Of a DNA stretch of 64,000 bases, positions 59,980-64,000 are shown in pieces. Positions within the stretch are counted from its first letter, which is position 1. Each line of letters opens with the position of its first letter. The notes beneath the pieces are model-generated. The model was given only the letters and a program-made list of their open reading frames with translations. It made no database searches and had not been told where the DNA came from. The DNA is from Oceaniglobus trochenteri (GTDB lineage: Bacteria > Pseudomonadota > Alphaproteobacteria > Rhodobacterales > Rhodobacteraceae): positions 62,001-126,000 of the forward strand of contig NZ_JACNMM010000006.1 in the NCBI RefSeq assembly GCF_020529025.1. The letters are read 5' to 3'. The position numbers and the translations under genes were made by a program.

Positions 59980-60938
59980 AGAAAGCAGTCCTGATACCGG
60001 TCGTTGCCGCGCTGGCCGCCATTGCCGGCCCTGCTTTGGCCGATTATCCCGAACGCCCGATCACGCTGATCGTGCCGTGGTCGGCCGGTGGCGGCACCGA
60101 TGCCGTGGGCCGGATGATCGCCGAGGGCCTGAGCCAGGAGCTCAACACCCCCGTCAACGTGGTGAACCGCACCGGCGCGGGCGGCATCGTCGGCCACACC
60201 GCGATGATCGAGGCCGATCCCGACGGGTACACCCTGGGCCTGGCCACCGCCGAGATCACGACCTATGCCGCCATCGGCACATCGCAGATCACCGCCGAAG
60301 ACATGACACCCATCGGGCTGGTCAATTTCGACGCCTCGGCCTTCAACGTGCGCGCCGACAGCGCATGGGAAGATGCCAAACAGGCCCTGGACGACATCAA
60401 GGCCAACCCCGGCAAATACAAGGCCTCGGGCTTTCCCGTGGGCGCCGCCTATCACCTGGCCTTCGCCGGTTTCCTGAACCAGAACGGCATCGACCCGACG
60501 ACGGTGCCCGTGGTGCCCAGCCAGGGCGCGGCGCCGGGGTTCCAGGAACTGGTGGCAGATGGCGTGGCGATCGTGCCCTCGTCGCTGCCCGAGGCGGCCT
60601 CGATGCGCGATGCGGGCCTGGTCAAGACGCTGGCAGTGCTGTCGGCCGACCGGCTTGACGCCTATCCCGACGTTCCCACCGCGGAAGAGGCCGTGGGCAC
60701 CGCATCGGTGGGCGGCACCTGGCGCGGCGTCGTCGGGCCAAAGGGCCTGGGCGATGACGTGACCGGCACCGTGGGCGATGCGCTGGCCAAGGTCTATGAA
60801 AGCGACGCCTTCCAGGAGTTCATGGCAAACCGGGGCTTCGGCGTCCAATGGCTCCCGGCCGCGGAATTCGCGACCTTCATGGCCGATGCCACGGCCAGCA
60901 ACGCCGACGTGATCGAAAAACTCGGCCTTAAGCAGTAA
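59976..60938 (+). CDS. Tripartite tricarboxylate transporter binding protein (TctC-like)
   Basis: 320 aa periplasmic receptor. Signal peptide MKKAVLIPVVAALAAIAGPALA, then the family opening DYPERPITLIVPWSAGGGTD. Further typical blocks: VNRTGAGGIVGHTAMIEADP and WRGVVGPKGLGDDVTGTV. TctC proteins bind citrate or a wide range of other carboxylates. The SDR and RraA-family genes downstream suggest a hydroxy- or keto-acid ligand. Confidence 0.94.
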   Translation: MKKAVLIPVVAALAAIAGPALADYPERPITLIVPWSAGGGTDAVGRMIAEGLSQELNTPVNVVNRTGAGGIVGHTAMIEADPDGYTLGLATAEITTYAAIGTSQITAEDMTPIGLVNFDASAFNVRADSAWEDAKQALDDIKANPGKYKASGFPVGAAYHLAFAGFLNQNGIDPTTVPVVPSQGAAPGFQELVADGVAIVPSSLPEAASMRDAGLVKTLAVLSADRLDAYPDVPTAEEAVGTASVGGTWRGVVGPKGLGDDVTGTVGDALAKVYESDAFQEFMANRGFGVQWLPAAEFATFMADATASNADVIEKLGLKQ

Positions 60939-60958
60939 CCCAAGGGAAAGGTCCGCCG

Positions 60959-61426
60959 ATGAAACTGAATGATGCCATATTGGGCGCGGTATTCGCCCTG
61001 ATCGCCGTGGTGGTCCTGTTTCAGGTGCGGACCTTTCCGACCCTGCCCAACCAGCCCTACGGGCCGGGCACCTTTCCCGGCATCATCGCGGTGATCATGC
61101 TGATCTGCGGTGGCGGCCTGATCCTGGGCGGGGTCAGATCGCGGGCGCCGGTACTGGTCCTGTCGGACTGGATACGCACACCGGGCGCGCCCCTGCGGAT
61201 GGCGGCCATGGTGGGCTTTGTCGTTGTCTACATCTTCCTCAGCAAACCGGTGGGCTTTCCGCTGCTGGTGCCGGTCCTGATGACGGCGCTTCTGTGCATC
61301 ATGAAGGTGCGCCCCGTCATGGCGGTGCCCATCGCGCTGCTGACCACCGGGGCCATCTGGCTGCTGTTCTCGAAACTCCTGCTGGTGCCGCTGCCACTGG
61401 GCCTGCTGACCGAGGTGATCTACTGA
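60959..61426 (+). CDS. Tripartite tricarboxylate transporter small membrane subunit (TctB-like)
   Basis: 155 aa with four predicted membrane segments (ILGAVFALIAVVVLFQV, FPGIIAVIMLICGGGLILGG, MAAMVGFVVVYIFLS, GFPLLVPVLMTALL). Size and position between tctC- and tctA-like genes identify it; sequence conservation in this family is low. The stop shares one base with the next start (TGATG). Confidence 0.9.
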   Translation: MKLNDAILGAVFALIAVVVLFQVRTFPTLPNQPYGPGTFPGIIAVIMLICGGGLILGGVRSRAPVLVLSDWIRTPGAPLRMAAMVGFVVVYIFLSKPVGFPLLVPVLMTALLCIMKVRPVMAVPIALLTTGAIWLLFSKLLLVPLPLGLLTEVIY

Positions 61427-62937
61427 TGGACGGAACCCTTCTTGCCGGTTTTGCCCAGGTTCTTCAGCCGGGCGTTTTCCTGATCATCCTGGGAGCGGCG
61501 GCCTATGGTCTGCTGATCGGGTCGATCCCCGGGCTGACGGCCACCATGGGCACCGCCCTTCTGGTGCCGCTGACCTTCTTTCTCGATCCGATCCCGGCCA
61601 TCGGCGCCATCGTTGCCGCCACCACCACCGCCATCTTCGCCGGTGACATCCCCGGTGCCCTGCTGCGCATTCCGGGCACGCCGGCCTCGGCCGCCTACAC
61701 GGATGAGGCCTACAAGATGCGCCAGAACGGCCAGGTCGAGCTGGCCCTTGGGGTGAACCTTGTCTGTTCCACCATCGGCGGGCTGGTGGGGGTTGCGATC
61801 CTGATCATTGCCGCGCCGCAGGTGGCGCGTTTCTCGCTGGGCTTTTCCAGCTATGAATACTTCTTCCTTGCCCTGCTGGGCCTGTCCTGCGCGATCCTGG
61901 TCAGCAACGGACCGCGCAGCAAGGGCGTGCTGTCGCTTTGTGCGGGGCTGATGCTGTCCACCATCGGCATTGACGTGGTCATGGGCATCCGCCGCTTCAC
62001 CTTTGGAGATACCGAGTTGATCGGCGGCATTTCCATCATTCCGGTGCTGATCGGAATGTTCGCCATAACCGAGATTCTGCGCAAGGCGGCCGCGCCCGCC
62101 GATCTGCCCCCCACCCCGCCTTTGCAACTGCGCCGGGCCATTTCGGGCGTGGGCGCGACCCTGTGGAAATACAAGGGCGGCGTCGCGCGATCCTCGCTTC
62201 TGGGCAGTGGCATCGGCGCCCTGCCCGGCGCGGGCGCCGACATCGCATCGTGGATCGCCTTTGCCCTGGCGCGCAAATTCTCGCGCACGCCCGAGAAGTT
62301 CGGCACCGGCCACCCCGAGGGCATCGTCAGCGCCTCAAGCGCCAACAACGCCGCCCTGTCGGGGGCCTATGTGCCCAGCCTTGTCTTCGGCATTCCCGGC
62401 GATACGATCACCGCCATCCTGATCGGGGTGCTGCTGATGAAGGGGATCACGCCGGGGCCCATGGTCTTTGTCATGGATACCGGGTTGGTCAACGCCATCT
62501 TTGCCGTGTTCATCCTGGCCAACATTCTGATGCTGCCCCTGGGGCTGGGCGCGATCATGGTGTCGCGCCAGCTTTTGTCGGTGCGCCAGAACATCCTGTT
62601 CCCGATCATCCTGCTGTTCTGCGTGATCGGCGCCTTTGCGGCCAACAACACGCTGTTCGATGTCTGGGTGCTGCTGGTGCTGGGCCTCATCGCCTTCGTG
62701 ATGGAGGAGAACGACTTTCCCCTGGCGCCGATGATCCTGGCGCTGATCCTCGGCCCGCTGATCGAGGAGAATTTCATGAAGTCGGTCATCAAGGCCGATG
62801 GCAACCTTCTGGAATTCTTCTCGCGCCCGATTGCCGGCACCCTCGGGTTCATCATGTTCGCCATCTGGGGCCTGATGATCGCGCTGTCCGTGGCGCGCCA
62901 TTTTCGCAACCGCAAGACCGAAGGAGCACAGCAATGA
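61426..62937 (+). CDS. Tripartite tricarboxylate transporter large membrane subunit (TctA-like)
   Basis: 503 aa from the ATG at 61426. Multi-spanning inner-membrane protein with both TctA signature repeats, GSIPGLTATMGTALLVPLTF (about residues 30-50) and GALPGAGADIASWIAFALAR (about 265-285). It forms the ion-coupled permease with the TctB-like subunit. Its stop overlaps the SDR start by four bases. Confidence 0.95.
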   Translation: MDGTLLAGFAQVLQPGVFLIILGAAAYGLLIGSIPGLTATMGTALLVPLTFFLDPIPAIGAIVAATTTAIFAGDIPGALLRIPGTPASAAYTDEAYKMRQNGQVELALGVNLVCSTIGGLVGVAILIIAAPQVARFSLGFSSYEYFFLALLGLSCAILVSNGPRSKGVLSLCAGLMLSTIGIDVVMGIRRFTFGDTELIGGISIIPVLIGMFAITEILRKAAAPADLPPTPPLQLRRAISGVGATLWKYKGGVARSSLLGSGIGALPGAGADIASWIAFALARKFSRTPEKFGTGHPEGIVSASSANNAALSGAYVPSLVFGIPGDTITAILIGVLLMKGITPGPMVFVMDTGLVNAIFAVFILANILMLPLGLGAIMVSRQLLSVRQNILFPIILLFCVIGAFAANNTLFDVWVLLVLGLIAFVMEENDFPLAPMILALILGPLIEENFMKSVIKADGNLLEFFSRPIAGTLGFIMFAIWGLMIALSVARHFRNRKTEGAQQ

Positions 62938-63629
62938 CGCGCAATGTCATCGTGATCGGCGGCACCAGCGGGATCGGCCGCGCCATCGCCGAGGGCTTTC
63001 TTGAGGCCGGCGACAGCGTGACGGTCTCGGGCCACGAGGCCGCCTGCGATCTGCCGGGCGGCATGGCGCAGGCCGTGCTGGACGTGCGCGATGGCGCGGC
63101 GGTGGCCGATTTCCTTTCCGGGGTCGCGGCGCTGGATGTGCTGGTCAACTGCGCAGGGGTGATCCGACGCGGCGGGGCCGAGTTCACCGCCGAGGGCTTT
63201 GCCGATGTCATCGACATCAACCTGAACGGCACGCAGCGCTGTTGCATCGCCGCCCACGGGGCGCTGAAGGCGGCGGGGGGCTGTGTCATCAACACCGCCT
63301 CGATGCTCACCTATTTCGGTTCGGCTGTCGCGCCGGGCTATGCGGCATCGAAGGGCGGCATCGGGCAGTTGACCCGCTCGCTGGCCATGGCCTGGGCGCC
63401 CGATGGCATCCGGGTGAACGCGCTGGCGCCGGGCTGGATCTCCACGGCGCTGACGCAACCGTTGGGCGACAATGCAGAACGTTCAGCCGCCATCACCGGG
63501 CGCACGCCGATGAACCGCTGGGGCAGGCCCGAAGACCTGGTTGGCCCGGCGCTGTTCCTGGCATCGCCCGCCGCGGGTTTCGTGACCGGGGCAATCCTCC
63601 CGGTCGATGGCGGCTATTCCGCCGCATGA
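62934..63629 (+). CDS. Short-chain dehydrogenase/reductase
   Basis: 231 aa from the ATG at 62934. Cofactor motif GGTSGIGRAIAEGF, NCAGVIRRGG, catalytic Ser in NTASMLTYFG and Tyr-Lys in GYAASKGGIGQL; end DGGYSAA. Relatively short for an SDR because helix regions near residue 40 are reduced, but all catalytic residues are present. It probably oxidises the hydroxyl of the acid carried by the TTT system. Confidence 0.93.
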   Translation: MTRNVIVIGGTSGIGRAIAEGFLEAGDSVTVSGHEAACDLPGGMAQAVLDVRDGAAVADFLSGVAALDVLVNCAGVIRRGGAEFTAEGFADVIDINLNGTQRCCIAAHGALKAAGGCVINTASMLTYFGSAVAPGYAASKGGIGQLTRSLAMAWAPDGIRVNALAPGWISTALTQPLGDNAERSAAITGRTPMNRWGRPEDLVGPALFLASPAAGFVTGAILPVDGGYSAA

Positions 63630-63645
63630 AGAAGGAGAATACCCC

Positions 63646-64000
63646 ATGAGCAAACCCTACGAGTCCGACGCCGACCTGTTCAAACTGATGCGCGAGCGGC
63701 TTTTCACCGCCGTTGTCGGCGACGTGATGGACCAGATGGGCCTGCGCCGCCAGTTCCTGCCCGCCGGGATCGCGCCCCTGCAACAGAACAGCAAGCTGGC
63801 CGGTCGCGCCATGCCGGTGCTTGAGGCCGACATCTTCGACGATGGCACCGACGATTCCCGCGGCCCGCTGGCGCGCATGCCTTTCGGCCTGATGCTGCAC
63901 GCGCTGGACGATCTGAAGCAGGACGAGGTCTATATCGCCTCGGGCGCCTCGCCCCGCTATGCCCTTTGGGGAGAGCTGATGACGACGCGAGCGAAATACC
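63646..64000 (+). CDS. RraA-family protein (aldolase-like), 3' end outside window
   Basis: 118 residues visible, starting MSKPYESDADLF with AAGGAGAATACCCC as ribosome site, 16 bases after the SDR. The family pattern includes TAVVGDVMDQMGLR and LPAGIAPLQQNSKLAGRAMP. RraA-like proteins are either RNase E regulators or 4-hydroxy-4-methyl-2-oxoglutarate-type aldolases. The operon setting beside an acid transporter and SDR favours the aldolase/decarboxylase reading. The catalytic G-x-x-x-R-D region lies beyond the window edge. Confidence 0.82.
   Translation, partial: MSKPYESDADLFKLMRERLFTAVVGDVMDQMGLRRQFLPAGIAPLQQNSKLAGRAMPVLEADIFDDGTDDSRGPLARMPFGLMLHALDDLKQDEVYIASGASPRYALWGELMTTRAKY

Noticed and set aside
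63646-64000. RraA as RNase E inhibitor
   Set aside because: Its place in a transporter-SDR operon favours the aldolase branch of the family; the deciding residues lie past the window edge, so this is a judgement, not proof.
1-64000. CRISPR arrays, tRNA/rRNA genes, insertion sequences, phage or replication genes
   Set aside because: No direct-repeat arrays, transposase or integrase motifs, tRNA-like cloverleaf or rRNA stretch was recognised on reading either strand; small RNAs cannot be excluded by eye.

Overview
The window is GC-rich, densely coded alphaproteobacterial DNA. Operon layout, strong GC bias at third codon positions, GGAGG-type ribosome sites, start/stop (ATGA) overlaps and the mix of protein families all suggest a Rhodobacteraceae/Roseobacter-type genome (Paracoccus, Salipiger or a relative), possibly a megaplasmid or chromid. 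This placement is inference; there is no rRNA, tRNA or housekeeping marker to fix it. I see no CRISPR array, insertion sequence or phage gene.

The window is almost entirely a run of solute-uptake and catabolism operons: seven largely intact ABC importers, one tripartite tricarboxylate (TTT) transporter and the decayed remains of one further peptide-type ABC importer, most with their own regulator. Layout: (A) 1-5672, minus strand, ribose-type ABC importer headed by an apparently cytoplasmic binding-protein-like gene. (B) 6047-11204, minus, Fe3+/sugar-phosphate (AfuABC-like) ABC importer ending in an inositol-monophosphatase-family phosphatase, with a divergent LacI regulator (11354-12346). 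(C) 12354-20139, MalFG-type sugar importer with its ATPase divergent from the rest, plus a GntR regulator, an HSL-type esterase, a TIM-barrel isomerase/epimerase and a Gfo/Idh/MocA dehydrogenase. (D) 20153-33940, a 13-gene minus-strand operon with a peptide-type ABC importer at one end, a taurine/sulfonate-type ABC importer at the other and five enzymes between (SDR, TIM-barrel protein, metallo-deacetylase, amidase, Gfo dehydrogenase), divergent from an RpiR regulator and a flavin monooxygenase (34155-36889). (E) 36895-45778, GntR-controlled MalFG-type importer with an NAD-dependent dehydrogenase/epimerase and an enolase-superfamily dehydratase, divergent from a DapA-type aldolase and a LigI-type lactonase; together these look like an oxidative, non-phosphorylating sugar or sugar-acid route. 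(F) 45830-47783, a relict zone: frameshifted LysR, fragments of a DppB-DppC-OppD operon and an alpha/beta hydrolase with an uncertain 5' end. (G) 47892-58512, a 10-gene minus-strand operon with a spermidine/putrescine-type ABC importer, an octopine-dehydrogenase-family enzyme, two adjacent alkylhydroperoxidase/CMD proteins, a flavin monooxygenase, an MFS pump with a His-rich tail and a class V aminotransferase, divergent from an Lrp regulator (58621-59085). (H) 59200-64000, GntR regulator, TctC/TctB/TctA transporter, SDR and the start of an RraA-family gene.

Two structural themes recur. First, GC-rich perfect stem-loops lie directly downstream of six of the ABC binding-protein genes, suggesting differential mRNA stability within operons. 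Second, most divergent regulator/operon gaps contain a recognisable palindrome, in several cases overlapping promoter elements, so each module seems to be separately switched. No substrate is proven by sequence alone; function statements below separate family knowledge from inference.
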